NCBI GenBank assembly: GCA_048886645.1
Contig: JBHLKN010000045.1
Location: 1 to 14,664, forward strand
DNA: 14,664 nt
Direction: 5' to 3'
Source of the DNA: Wukongarchaeum sp048886645
GTDB lineage: Archaea; Asgardarchaeota; Wukongarchaeia; Wukongarchaeales; Wukongarchaeaceae
A program made the position numbers and the translations under genes. The stretch's first letter is position 1, and every line of letters begins with the position of its first letter. Under the pieces are notes generated by a model. It was not told the origin of the DNA. It saw nothing but the letters and a program-made list of their open reading frames with translations, and ran no database searches. This document shows, piece by piece, positions 14,533-14,664 of this stretch.

Positions 14533-14664
14533 CTAATCTATTTTCTCTGTTGTCGTTGTTGTTTCTATGGTTTCCTCTTCTGTTTCTTCCTCTTCTACAG
14601 GAACCTCTTCGATTTTCTCCTCTTCTACAGGAACCTCTTCGATTTTCTCCTCTTCTACAGGAAC
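14533..14664 (-). CDS. C-terminal acidic repeat tail of an unknown protein (cut by window edge)
   Basis: The minus strand reads in frame from the window edge to a TAG at 14533-14535, giving 43 residues: V-P-V-E-E-E-K-I-E-E twice, then VPVEEEETEEE, TIETTTTTEKID. The tail is very acidic, with a threonine run, and no fold is visible. It lies 85 nt upstream of the GlmU-like gene on the same strand. Acidic, low-complexity tails of this kind are found on many unrelated archaeal proteins, so the body of the protein, outside the window, is needed to name it. Confidence 0.7.
   Translation of the reverse strand, partial: VPVEEEKIEEVPVEEEKIEEVPVEEEETEEETIETTTTTEKID
14589..14664. repeat. 30-bp tandem repeat, about 2.5 copies, in frame
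   Basis: Two exact 30-bp units (14589-14618, 14619-14648) and a partial third run into the window edge. Each unit codes for ten residues (VPVEEEKIEE), so copy number can change without breaking the frame. Confidence 0.9.

Noticed and set aside
14589..14664. Short repeats that could suggest a CRISPR array
   Set aside because: The 30-bp units abut with no spacers and encode a protein tail in frame.

Overview
The window looks like a stretch of an AT-rich archaeal chromosome, most likely from the TACK side (a Bathyarchaeia-like or related lineage is my guess, not proven). The pointers are a YchF-type GTPase of archaeal style with an NKVD G4 motif, an archaeal GlmU-like sugar-phosphate nucleotidylyltransferase/acetyltransferase, a fuculose-phosphate-type aldolase, TATA-like boxes upstream of several genes, and purine-rich Shine-Dalgarno (SD) sites (GAGGT, GGTGG) that often move the start to a TTG, GTG or internal ATG. 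I see no tRNA, rRNA, CRISPR array or transposase.

Layout. 1-1024 (minus strand): the start of an MFS transporter cut by the window edge, preceded by a DUF72 gene. 1145-1645 (minus): an unrecognised 166-aa protein, divergent from a winged-helix plus 42-residue-repeat protein (about 1851-2888), which is followed by a class II aldolase (2942-3544). 3798-4580: a stand-alone methyltransferase, converging on a large methyltransferase/ATP-grasp (D-Ala-D-Ala-ligase-like) fusion (4656-6635, minus). About 6640-7970 is decayed: it holds a 3' relic of a second aldolase copy, a strong inverted repeat, a broken DUF2703 gene and a 134-nt nearly pure A tract. 7973-8257 is a small two-helix membrane protein. 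8375-8689 (minus) is a thioredoxin-fold protein, divergent from a sulfide:quinone-reductase-like flavoprotein (8954-10120). Then come a PHP-domain phosphoesterase (10259-10867), a GNAT acetyltransferase (10913-11707, minus), the YchF GTPase (11886-13106), the GlmU-like enzyme (13152-14447, minus) and the acidic repeat tail of another protein (14533-14664, minus).

How they fit together. Most genes are single units with their own promoters rather than one operon. The best functional groupings are the two methyltransferases facing each other, one fused to a peptide-bond-type ligase, and the redox/thiol cluster (DUF2703 relic, thioredoxin-like protein, flavoprotein). The most distinctive material is the decayed segment, the methyltransferase-ligase fusion whose C-terminus was rewritten by an exact 34-bp tandem duplication, and the flavoprotein that lacks the redox cysteines of its family.
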